The notes under the pieces are model-generated. The model made no database searches. It was given only the letters and a program-made list of their open reading frames with translations, and had not been told where the DNA came from. A program made the translations under genes and the position numbers. Of a DNA stretch of 64,000 bases, positions 38,178 through 45,706 are shown piece after piece (the stretch's first letter is position 1; every line of letters starts with the position of its first letter). Source of the DNA: an uncultured Monoglobus sp. Lineage in GTDB: Bacteria; Bacillota; Clostridia; Monoglobales; Monoglobaceae. Location of the stretch: positions 1-64,000 of the forward strand of contig CANRGH010000008.1 in assembly GCA_947630135.1 (NCBI GenBank), written 5' to 3'.

Positions 38178-39770
38178 TCAATCCGAATGGTTGATAACCA
38201 GCACGTCGTCAAGGCGTATAACTGTGTCGCCGTTGGGAATGAGTATCTTGCCGCCCCGGTTTATCATGATTATAAGGCGATCGTCGGTGTTGGGCAGCTT
38301 GCGGATGGGCTTATCTATCCACTTGCTGCCTTCTCTTATTGTCTTTTCAGAAAGGCGTATGCCCTCAATGTCTCCGGGCGATTTGGCGCTGAGAACCACA
38401 TAATCTCCGGGCTCGACGCGGGTAGAGCCGTTTGGAACAATGCGCTCGTCGCCGCGCTCGATCAGCACAAGAATGGTTTCGGGCGGGTTGACTATGTCCT
38501 TGACCTCTCTGCCGGTCCACGGGTGCTCCTCGGTCATTTTAAAGCGGATAAACTGGACCGGGACCTCGTCTGAATAATCGCTGAAGGTTTTCATAACGTC
38601 TTCGTTCTCGTCGATCATGTTAAGCTTTTTGGCGAGAGGCGCCAAAAGACCGCCCTGAATTAAGATCGAGAACAGGACAACGCAGAAAACTATGTGAAAA
38701 ACATCATATGAGCTGTTGCTCAGCATCACCATAACCGCGAACACGATCGACGCCGCGCCGCGCAGACCCGACCACGAGACAGTAAGAATCTGATTGAGCT
38801 TGCTCTTAAACGGGGCCAGCAGTGCGAAAACGGCCGCGGGCCTTGCGATAAACGTCATAAACAGCGCTATCGCTATCGAGACGGGGAGCACCTGCGGTAT
38901 TCTCGACGGGTGCGAGACAAGGCCGAGCAGGAAGAATATGCACATCTGCATAATGCTTGTTATGCCGTCAAAGAACGGTACGAGGCTGCGCTTGTTTTTT
39001 ATGCCCGCGCTGCCGAGCACTATGCCGACAATGTAGGCCGACAGAAATCCGTTGCCGTGAACGAGCTCGGGCAGAGCGAACGAGAGGATAACCACCGCGA
39101 ACATAAACACGTTGTCAAATCCGGGCGCGCTGAACTTCGCGCGGCGGAGCACCCACAAGGATGCCAGGGCGATAGCAATTCCCGCCACGCCGCCGTAAAA
39201 AAGCTGCGCGAACACGGTGTAAAGCACGGTCCCTGCGCTGCCGCCGCCCGCCTTTACCGAAAGCAGAACGGCTGTCAGCATATAGGCGAAGGGATCGTTG
39301 CTGCCGCTTTCTATCTCAAGCAGCGACGCTGTGTTGTATTTAAGATTGAGCCGTTTTGAGCGCAGCACAGAAAACACGGATGCCGCGTCGGTTGAGCTGA
39401 TCACGGCGCCGATAAGCAGCGCGTCAATGACCGGCATATGAAGCGCGATCATGCAGAACAGACCCACAAGTCCGCAGGTCATAATAACGCCGACCGACGA
39501 CAGCAGCACAGCTCGGACCGCGATAGGTTTTGCTGCCTCAAGGTTGGTGCCGAAACCGCCGTAAAACATAATAAACGCTAAGGCGGTGCTGCATAATTCC
39601 TCGGCAAATTCATAATTGTCAAAATGGATTTTAATGAGACCGTCGCTGCTGAACAGCATTCCGAGAGCTATAAAAGCCAGCAGTGCGGGGACGCCTAACC
39701 TTCCCGAAAGTCTGTGCAGGAAGATACTGGCGAACAGAACGATTGCCGCGAGCAAAAGATATGTATACAT
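38178..39770 (-). CDS. Potassium/proton antiporter (CPA1/NhaP2 type) with RCK-C domains
   Basis: The 530-residue protein has about 12 membrane helices (residues 1-385) with the cation-proton antiporter motif DALLIGAVISSTDAASVFSV and ESGSNDPFAYMLTAVLLSV. The conserved Asp pairs lie in SSTDAAS and SNDPFA. The C-terminal 130 residues are cytosolic and contain TrkA_C/RCK-C-like modules (FIRFKMTEEHPWTGREVKDI, NGSTRVEPGDYVVLSAKSPG). The closest functional relatives are K+/H+ antiporters such as CvrA/NhaP2; Na+ use is not excluded. ACGGAGACATAT precedes the ATG on its strand. Confidence 0.9.
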   Translation of the reverse strand: MYTYLLLAAIVLFASIFLHRLSGRLGVPALLAFIALGMLFSSDGLIKIHFDNYEFAEELCSTALAFIMFYGGFGTNLEAAKPIAVRAVLLSSVGVIMTCGLVGLFCMIALHMPVIDALLIGAVISSTDAASVFSVLRSKRLNLKYNTASLLEIESGSNDPFAYMLTAVLLSVKAGGGSAGTVLYTVFAQLFYGGVAGIAIALASLWVLRRAKFSAPGFDNVFMFAVVILSFALPELVHGNGFLSAYIVGIVLGSAGIKNKRSLVPFFDGITSIMQMCIFFLLGLVSHPSRIPQVLPVSIAIALFMTFIARPAAVFALLAPFKSKLNQILTVSWSGLRGAASIVFAVMVMLSNSSYDVFHIVFCVVLFSILIQGGLLAPLAKKLNMIDENEDVMKTFSDYSDEVPVQFIRFKMTEEHPWTGREVKDIVNPPETILVLIERGDERIVPNGSTRVEPGDYVVLSAKSPGDIEGIRLSEKTIREGSKWIDKPIRKLPNTDDRLIIMINRGGKILIPNGDTVIRLDDVLVINHSD

Positions 39771-39802
39771 ATATGTCTCCGTTTCTTTAATTCATTATTT
39801 AT

Positions 39803-39831
39803 ATAATAACATATTTTTGCCTTCGGGTCAA
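39803..39831 (-). promoter_or_regulatory. Promoter of the antiporter gene
   Basis: On the minus strand TTGACC (39826-39831), a 17-bp spacer and TATTAT (39803-39808). Confidence 0.6.
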
Positions 39832-39849
39832 TCGCGTATTTGGTCGGAT

Positions 39850-40191
39850 TTACAAAATATATTCAAGAATACTCGGAAGAACCGCGTCTTTGGCTAACAT
39901 TCTCATTTTAATGACGCATTCCGAAAGAGTAGAAAATTTTTTATGGACATATTTTCTGTCAATAATTTTTTGTCGGCTGTCGCGCATTACGGCGCATATT
40001 CCGAATGGGACATCCTCGTCGTCACCGGCGATCAGATTGTATTCGACGGTCATTGTTTCGTTGTTTTCCGTGATGAATTCGTATCTGAATCTTAAAAAGC
40101 CTTCCGTCACACAATTTTTTGATTTGCATTTCTCGGGAAGCTCCACGTCTCGTGAAATAATGTCAAATGTCTGTCTGCAATTGTAAACCAT
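39850..40191 (-). CDS. DUF6514-like hypothetical protein
   Basis: The 113-residue protein has a strand-rich middle (LRFRYEFITENNETMTVEYN, LIAGDDEDVPFGICAVMRDS) and a C-terminal helical half (FSTLSECVIKMRMLAKDAVL, PSILEYIL). The pattern recalls DUF6514 proteins of Clostridia, but I place it with moderate certainty. The function is unknown. On its strand GGAGATGTCCGGTT precedes the ATG, and a good promoter lies upstream. It is transcribed towards the antiporter gene. Confidence 0.65.
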   Translation of the reverse strand: MVYNCRQTFDIISRDVELPEKCKSKNCVTEGFLRFRYEFITENNETMTVEYNLIAGDDEDVPFGICAVMRDSRQKIIDRKYVHKKFSTLSECVIKMRMLAKDAVLPSILEYIL

Positions 40192-40228
40192 AACCGGACA
40201 TCTCCTTTGTCAATTTTTTGTAATGGAT

Positions 40229-40257
40229 AATTTAATATTTCATAACCGTGTTGTCAA
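40229..40257 (-). promoter_or_regulatory. Promoter of the DUF6514-like gene
   Basis: On the minus strand TTGACA (40252-40257), a 17-bp spacer and TAAATT (40229-40234). Confidence 0.6.
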
Positions 40258-40529
40258 GAAAATTTCTGTAACATAAAAAATCGGCCAAAATCCGCGAGGA
40301 TACGCGGATTTTAAACATGCCGACAAAATTTGAGTAATTTTTTTGTTACAATTCGCTTTTTCTTATAATACGTTTTAAGCCGAATTAAAAATATAATTGA
40401 TATTTGATTGTTATATCGAACAAAATTTTTTGCTATTTCAAATAATTGTAATATTATTTTAACAAAGCAATGAGCTTGAAACAAAAAACGCTTAGTATCG
40501 GTTGGCTCAAAGCCAATGTTCGCGCCGAT
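40258..40529. other. Intergenic region with a perfect hairpin
   Basis: No gene is seen in this AT-rich gap. AAAATCCGCG (40287-40296), loop AGGATA and CGCGGATTTT (40303-40312) form a perfect 10-bp hairpin that could terminate transcription from either side. A TATAAT at 40364-40369 has only a poor -35 partner. GGTTGGCT and AGCCAAT near 40500-40517 form a weak stem after the transporter stop codon. Confidence 0.5.
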
Positions 40530-41897
40530 TTATTCTTTAAACGGAATGTCAAGCTTTTTGAACGTGAGCCTTAAAAATACGATGCAGAGGATGACCGAGG
40601 CGACCTCGGCGATAGGCAGCGACCACCAGATAAGCCCGAGCCTGTCGAACAGCGACAGGATATACGCCGCGGGGACAAGTATGAGAAGCTGTCTTGAGGC
40701 GGAAGTTATCAATGAGTAAAGTCCCTGGCCAAGGGCCTGGAGCACCGACAGTGTGACTATGCAAAATCCGGCCGCGATAAAGCTTATGCTGATTATTCTG
40801 AGCGCGGGAATGCCGATCGCCATCATGTCGGGCGACGCGTCAAACAGCCACAAAAGCTGTCTCGGAAGGAACTGGAATATCAGCAGGCCGAGGACCATGA
40901 CCGCCATGGCGTATGTAATGCTGAGGCGCATGGTCTTGATAATGCGCGGATATTTTTTCGCGCCGTAGTTGTATGCGATTATCGGCACCATGCCGTTGTT
41001 TAGGCCGAATATCGGCATAAATATAAAGCTGTTTAGCTTGAAGTAAACGCCGTAAACCGCCGTGGCCGTTGAGGTGAACACGATCAGTATCTTGTTCATT
41101 ATAAACGTTGTGACCGAGGATATCGCCATCATCAGTATCGACGGCGCGCCGACCTTGTATATATTGGCCAGAATGTCGAGCCGCGGCAGAATTTGTTTCA
41201 GCCTGAATTTGAGCTCCTTGTTGACCTTCGCGTTAAAGAACACGGCCAAAAGCATGGCGACGATCTGACCCATGACCGTGGCGATCGCGGCGCCTCTGAC
41301 GCCCATTTCGGGCAGACCGAACATGCCGAAAATGAAGATCGGGTCAAAAATTATATTAATGACCGCGCCGATACCCTGCGTGACCATGGTGTAAATGGTT
41401 TTTCCGGTGGCCTGAAGCAGTCTCTCGCCCATGATCTGTCCGAATACTCCGAACGAGAACAGAGTGATTATGCTGAGATATTGGTACCCGTACTCGACTA
41501 TCTGAACATCGCCCGTCTGTATCGTGAAGAATTTGCGCGACATCAGAAGCCCGAAAATCATGATCACGACCCAGTTCATGACCGCCAAAAATATGCTGAC
41601 GCTCGCGGCCTTGTTTGCCGTCTTGAAATCCTTGGCACCCAGCGATTTTGAAACGAACGAGTTGACGCCGACTCCGGTGCCGCTCGCGATCGAGATCATA
41701 AGGTTCTGAACAGGGAACGCCAGCGAGACCGCGGTCAGCGCGTTCTCGTTGATGCGGGCGACGAATATGCTGTCAACTATATTATAAAGCGCCTGGACCA
41801 GCATCGAAATAATGATCGGCAGCGACATCGTGATAAGCAGCCGATTGATCGGCATTATTCCCATTTTGTTCTCGCCGGCCGTGTTGTCTTTTGTCAT
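40530..41897 (-). CDS. MATE-family efflux transporter (second copy)
   Basis: The 455-residue membrane protein has the MATE plan: INRLLITMSLPIIISMLVQA, LYNIVDSIFVARINENALTA, SLAFPVQNLMISIASGTGVG, NSFVSKSLGAKDFKTANKAA in the first half and IIAYNYGAKKYPRIIKTMRL in the second. It is more distant from the transporter at 20179 than a recent duplicate would be. ATG 41897 on the minus strand has GGAGAGATTTT before it; an upstream in-frame ATG is rejected. Substrate unknown. It has its own promoter, divergent from dapF. Confidence 0.92.
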   Translation of the reverse strand: MTKDNTAGENKMGIMPINRLLITMSLPIIISMLVQALYNIVDSIFVARINENALTAVSLAFPVQNLMISIASGTGVGVNSFVSKSLGAKDFKTANKAASVSIFLAVMNWVVIMIFGLLMSRKFFTIQTGDVQIVEYGYQYLSIITLFSFGVFGQIMGERLLQATGKTIYTMVTQGIGAVINIIFDPIFIFGMFGLPEMGVRGAAIATVMGQIVAMLLAVFFNAKVNKELKFRLKQILPRLDILANIYKVGAPSILMMAISSVTTFIMNKILIVFTSTATAVYGVYFKLNSFIFMPIFGLNNGMVPIIAYNYGAKKYPRIIKTMRLSITYAMAVMVLGLLIFQFLPRQLLWLFDASPDMMAIGIPALRIISISFIAAGFCIVTLSVLQALGQGLYSLITSASRQLLILVPAAYILSLFDRLGLIWWSLPIAEVASVILCIVFLRLTFKKLDIPFKE

Positions 41898-41926
41898 AAA
41901 ATCTCTCCTATCTTTATTCCTATATG

Positions 41927-41955
41927 TATATAACACAATATAAAATTTTTGTCAA
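41927..41955 (-). promoter_or_regulatory. Promoter of the second MATE gene
   Basis: On the minus strand TTGACA (41950-41955), a 17-bp spacer and TATATA (41927-41932), about 30 bp before the start codon. Confidence 0.7.
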
Positions 41956-42031
41956 CCGTCACATACAACAAAATTTGGCGTAAATCAGACAGGTGTTTGA
42001 GAAATAAAAATCCGTAAATTTTAAAAAAGTG

Positions 42032-42060
42032 TTGTAATATTTTTACAATTATGATACAAT
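42032..42060 (+). promoter_or_regulatory. Promoter of dapF-dapL with an inverted repeat
   Basis: TTGTAA (42032-42037), a 17-bp spacer and TACAAT (42055-42060). The -35 box is the left arm of an inverted repeat TTGTAA-5-TTACAA (42032-42048), which may be an operator. Confidence 0.65.
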
Positions 42061-42086
42061 AATCTTAAATGCGGAGGTGAGAGAAT

Positions 42087-42950
42087 ATGAAGTTTACGAA
42101 AATGCACGGAATAGGAAACTGCTATATATACGTCAACTGCTTTGAAGAGGAGGTCGAAAATCCCGCGGCCGTGTCCGAGTTTGTGTCCGACATTCATTTC
42201 GGCATAGGCAGCGACGGTCTTGTGCTCATAATGCCGTCCGAGATCGCGGATTTTAAAATGCGTATCTTCAACGCCGACGGCTCTGAGGCGCAAATGTGCG
42301 GCAACGCCACGCGCTGCGTGGGCAAATATGTTTATGAAAAGGGGCTTACCGACAAAACGCGGGTCACTCTTGAGACCTTGAGCGGCATCAAAACCCTTGA
42401 CCTCAGCTTGGTCGGCGGCAAAATCGTCGAGTCTGTCACGGTCGACATGGGCAAAGCCGAGCTTGACCCGAAAAAAATCCCGATAAGTATGGACGGCGAA
42501 AAAATTGTGAGCCGCCCGATCACGGTCGACGGACGTGAATACAAGATTACGGGCGTGTCAATGGGTAATCCCCACGCGGTTGTGTTTGTGGACGACGTTG
42601 ACGGGCTTGATCTTGAGAATTTAGGCCCCAAGTTTGAAAATCACGAGCTGTTCCCAGAGCGGATCAACACCGAGTTCATCAAGGTGGTCGACGATCATAC
42701 GCTCAAGATGCGCGTCTGGGAGCGCGGCAGCGGCGAGACATGGGCCTGCGGCACCGGAGCGTGCGCGGCGGTTGTGGCGGCGGCGCTGAACGGCTATTGC
42801 AGGCAGGGCGAGGAAATTTTGATAAAATTAAGAGGCGGCGACCTCAACATCACCTACATGCCCGACGGCACGGTGATAAAACGCGGTCCCGCGGAGTTTA
42901 TATGCAGCGGCGAGGTTGAGCTTCCCGCCGCGATATACGCGAAAAAATAA
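42087..42950 (+). CDS. dapF: Diaminopimelate epimerase
   Basis: The 287-residue enzyme converts LL- to meso-diaminopimelate for lysine and peptidoglycan. It has the two active-site cysteines in AQMCGNATRCVGKYVYEKGL and GETWACGTGACAAVVAAALN, the start FTKMHGIGNCYIYVNCFEEE, IGSDGLVLIMPSEIADFKMR and NPHAVVFVDDVDG. The length is as usual. TGCGGAGGTGAGAG precedes the ATG. It is followed 15 bases later by the aminotransferase that makes its substrate. Confidence 0.95.
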   Translation: MKFTKMHGIGNCYIYVNCFEEEVENPAAVSEFVSDIHFGIGSDGLVLIMPSEIADFKMRIFNADGSEAQMCGNATRCVGKYVYEKGLTDKTRVTLETLSGIKTLDLSLVGGKIVESVTVDMGKAELDPKKIPISMDGEKIVSRPITVDGREYKITGVSMGNPHAVVFVDDVDGLDLENLGPKFENHELFPERINTEFIKVVDDHTLKMRVWERGSGETWACGTGACAAVVAAALNGYCRQGEEILIKLRGGDLNITYMPDGTVIKRGPAEFICSGEVELPAAIYAKK

Positions 42951-42965
42951 AAAGGAGTGTGTTTT

Positions 42966-44315
42966 ATGAGAATTAACGAAAATTATCTGAACGTCAAAGA
43001 GAGCTATCTGTTTTCCGAGATAGCGAGAAAGGTCAACGACTACGCCGAGAAAAATCCGGACAAGAAGATCATCCGCATGGGCATAGGCGACGTGACGCTG
43101 CCCCTGCCGCCGGTCGTTATCGACGCGCTTCACAAGGCGGTCGACGACATGGCCGCCAAGGAGACGTTTCACGGCTACGGCCCCGAGCAGGGCTATGACT
43201 TCCTGCGCGAGAAGATCGTCGCGTATTATAAGGAGAACACCATCCGCATTGATATAAACGAGGTGTTCATAAGCGACGGAGCCAAGAGCGACGTCGGCAA
43301 CATCACGGATCTGTTTGATAAGGACAATGTGGTTCTGGTTCCCGATCCGGTATATCCGGTCTATGTTGACACCAACATAATGAACGGCAGAAAGATCGAA
43401 TACATGCAGGCCAAGGCCTCGAACGGCTTTTGCCCGCTGCCCGAGCCCGGCGTTAAGGCGGACATAATATATCTGTGTTCGCCCAACAATCCCACGGGCG
43501 CGGTTTACACCAGCGAGCAGCTCAAGGCGTGGGTGGATTACGCTTTAAAGAACGACGCGATTATACTGTTTGACGCAGCGTATGAGGCGTTTATCGGCGA
43601 CGAGAAGCTGCCCCGCAGCATATATGAGATAGACGGCGCCAAGAGGTGCGCGATAGAGTTCTGCTCGCTGTCGAAGACTGCGGGCTTCACAGGAACCCGC
43701 TGCGGATATACGATAGTTCCGAAGGACCTCAAGGTCGAGGTCACAAAGCTCAAGAAGCTGCTCAAGGTCGACAGCAACGTTGTGGAGCTTAACAAGCTGT
43801 GGCTGCGCCGCCAGACAACCAAGTTCAACGGCGTGTCATACATCATTCAAAGAGGCGCCGAGGCGGTGTTCACTCCCGAGGGCCGCGCACAGATCAAGGA
43901 AAATATTGACTACTACAAGCAGAACGCCAAGATCATCGCCGAGACTCTCGACGAAGTCGGAATAAAATATTTCGGCGGCGAGAACTCGCCCTACATCTGG
44001 CTTGAGTGCCCGGGCAGCATGCGCTCTTGGGAGTTCTTCGACTATCTGCTCGAGAGCATAAACGTTGTCGGAACACCCGGCGCGGGCTTTGGCGCGAACG
44101 GAGAGGGCTATTTCCGCCTGACCGCATTCAGTGACAAGGACAGCACGATCGAGGCTATGGAGCGGTTCAAAAAGCTCTTTACCCCGGTGCCAGAACCCGA
44201 AATCCCCGAGGAACCCGAGGCCGACGAGACGGCGGAGCCCGCCGACGAGGCTCCCGAGGCGGAGCTGGTTATCGAGGAGCCCGAAGCTTCGGAGACGCCC
44301 GAGGCCGAGGAATAG
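42966..44315 (+). CDS. dapL: LL-diaminopimelate aminotransferase with acidic C-terminal tail
   Basis: The 449-residue PLP enzyme makes LL-diaminopimelate from tetrahydrodipicolinate in one step with glutamate as amino donor. Motifs: IIRMGIGDVTLPLPPVVIDA, FHGYGPEQGYDFLREKIVAY, LCSPNNPTGAVYTSEQLKAW, and the PLP lysine in FCSLSKTAGFTGTRCGYTIV. The catalytic part ends near residue 406 (MERFKKLFTPV), and about 43 residues rich in Glu, Pro, Ala and Thr follow (PEPEIPEEPEADETAEPADE and more), which family members normally lack. AAAGGAG precedes ATG 42966; a GTG nine bases earlier is rejected. Glutamate for this step could come from the glutamate synthase operon. Confidence 0.93.
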   Translation: MRINENYLNVKESYLFSEIARKVNDYAEKNPDKKIIRMGIGDVTLPLPPVVIDALHKAVDDMAAKETFHGYGPEQGYDFLREKIVAYYKENTIRIDINEVFISDGAKSDVGNITDLFDKDNVVLVPDPVYPVYVDTNIMNGRKIEYMQAKASNGFCPLPEPGVKADIIYLCSPNNPTGAVYTSEQLKAWVDYALKNDAIILFDAAYEAFIGDEKLPRSIYEIDGAKRCAIEFCSLSKTAGFTGTRCGYTIVPKDLKVEVTKLKKLLKVDSNVVELNKLWLRRQTTKFNGVSYIIQRGAEAVFTPEGRAQIKENIDYYKQNAKIIAETLDEVGIKYFGGENSPYIWLECPGSMRSWEFFDYLLESINVVGTPGAGFGANGEGYFRLTAFSDKDSTIEAMERFKKLFTPVPEPEIPEEPEADETAEPADEAPEAELVIEEPEASETPEAEE

Positions 44316-44342
44316 TCATTTTCGGAATAAGTCATTAATAAC

Positions 44343-44380
44343 AAAATCACTTCATACTATATAGTGTGAAGTGATTTTTT
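44343..44380 (+). terminator. Terminator after dapL
   Basis: AAAATCACTTCA and TGAAGTGATTTT form a 12-bp stem, extended by the inner ACTATATAGT, followed by TT. It is a strong intrinsic terminator and works in both directions in principle. Confidence 0.85.
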
Positions 44381-44396
44381 ATTCAGGGGTGATATT

Positions 44397-44627
44397 ATGA
44401 AGTTCAGCGAGCTTAAGCTCAAGGAAGTAATATGCGCGGCGGACGGCGAGCGGCTTGGATATGTGTCGGATATGGAGATCGACGAGGTAAGCGGCACGGT
44501 GCGCTCGCTTTTGGTGCCCGGCGCGTATCGGTTCCTCGGCGTGCTCGGCAGAGAGGACGATATAACGGTGCCATGGAACAAAATAACCAAAATAGGCGAC
44601 GACCTGATCATCATTAACAGATATTAA
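44397..44627 (+). CDS. YlmC/YmxH-family PRC-barrel protein (sporulation-related)
   Basis: The 76-residue protein matches the YlmC/YmxH family: MKFSELKLKEVICAADGERL, GYVSDMEIDEVSGTVRSLLV, PGAYRFLGVLGREDDITVPW, NKITKIGDDLIIINRY. It is a single PRC-barrel-like domain. Family members are found in endospore formers and are annotated as sporulation proteins of unknown role. CAGGGGTGATATT precedes the ATG. It stands alone between two terminators or promoters. Confidence 0.9.
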   Translation: MKFSELKLKEVICAADGERLGYVSDMEIDEVSGTVRSLLVPGAYRFLGVLGREDDITVPWNKITKIGDDLIIINRY

Positions 44628-44659
44628 AATTTTTGTCGAAACTTTTGTTACGGTTCTTT

Positions 44660-44688
44660 TTGCATTGGCGTTGGGCTTAGGCTATAAT
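44660..44688 (+). promoter_or_regulatory. Promoter of the parB-like gene
   Basis: TTGCAT (44660-44665), a 17-bp spacer and TATAAT (44683-44688). Confidence 0.7.
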
Positions 44689-44734
44689 TTTTATAGGCAG
44701 GGAGTCACAAAAGCAAAAAGAAAGGATGAAAGCA

Positions 44735-45658
44735 ATGTTGTTTGATTACTTAAAGAAGGGCGCGGACAGCGCCGCCGGCAAAAGCTTTGAGCCCGAGGTG
44801 CGCGAGATCGAGCGTGTCAGTATGGACATCGATCTGTCGGGCGTCAGCGGAACGAAAAAACGGGTGGTTCATGGAAATTCACAGTCCATTCCTATAAACT
44901 GCGTGAAGCCGAACCCAAATCAGCCGCGCCTTGAAATGGATGAGGACGCGCTGAACGAGCTTGCCGCCTCGATCGAAAATTACGGTCTTATGCAGCCTAT
45001 AACCGTGCGTCAGACCATCCCGTTTGAATATGAGCTGGTCGCGGGCCACAGGCGGCTTGAGGCCTGCCGAATGTTGGGCATGGACTATATTCCCGCCACG
45101 GTCATTCGGGCCAGCGGTACCGACAGCGCGATAATGGCCCTGGTGGAGAATATCCAGCGCGAGAACCTGAATTACATAGAGGAGGCGGAGGCGTATCAGA
45201 CGCTGCTCGGCGAGCACGGCCTGACGCAGGAGGAGCTGGCGGCGAAGCTCGGCAAGAGCCAGTCCACGATCGCGAATAAGATACGAATTCTGCGGCTCCC
45301 GGTGAATGTCCGCGCGGTGCTGTGCGAGTATGGGCTGACCGAGCGGCACGCCCGCGCGCTGCTTAAGCTCCCGGACGAGGAGCGGCAAATGGAGGCGCTT
45401 GATAAAATAACCAAAAATGAGCTGAACGTGGCGAGAACCGAGGCGCTTATCGAGCGCATGCTGCGCCGGGACAAGGAGCGGCCCAAGACCGAAAAACAGC
45501 CGGCGCGGCTTCCGAAAACGCTTAAGGATATTCGGATTTTTTCAAATACGATAAAAAAGGCGGTCGATCTGATGAACAAAAGCGGCGTGGGTGCCACCGC
45601 CAAGCGCCGCGAGGCGGAGGACTGTATAGAATACCTCATCACGATACCTAAAGAATAA
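44735..45658 (+). CDS. ParB/Noc-family DNA-binding protein
   Basis: The 307-residue protein has the ParB N-terminal domain (IPINCVKPNPNQPRLEMDED, ALNELAASIENYGLMQPITV, ELVAGHRRLEACRMLGMDYI with the GxRR-type CTP/nucleotide-binding motif, ALVENIQRENLNYIEEAEAY) and a helix-turn-helix (LTQEELAAKLGKSQSTIANK). The C-terminal part has a second helical domain, with no clear membrane helix. It could be ParB/Spo0J, in chromosome segregation, or the related nucleoid-occlusion protein Noc. With no parA or gid genes beside it, the Noc-like reading is favoured but not proven. ATG 44735 fits AAAGGA better than the ATG at 44726. Confidence 0.88.
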   Translation: MLFDYLKKGADSAAGKSFEPEVREIERVSMDIDLSGVSGTKKRVVHGNSQSIPINCVKPNPNQPRLEMDEDALNELAASIENYGLMQPITVRQTIPFEYELVAGHRRLEACRMLGMDYIPATVIRASGTDSAIMALVENIQRENLNYIEEAEAYQTLLGEHGLTQEELAAKLGKSQSTIANKIRILRLPVNVRAVLCEYGLTERHARALLKLPDEERQMEALDKITKNELNVARTEALIERMLRRDKERPKTEKQPARLPKTLKDIRIFSNTIKKAVDLMNKSGVGATAKRREAEDCIEYLITIPKE

Positions 45659-45662
45659 AAAA

Positions 45663-45689
45663 CACGGGGCGCGAAATTCGCGCCCCGTG
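45663..45689 (-). terminator. Terminator of the papain-like protease gene
   Basis: CACGGGGCGCG and CGCGCCCCGTG form an 11-bp perfect stem. On the minus strand it is followed by TTTTTTATTC, so it serves the protease gene; it may also stop transcripts of the parB-like gene. Confidence 0.82.
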
Positions 45690-45706
45690 GCCTGTTATGC
45701 GTTTTA

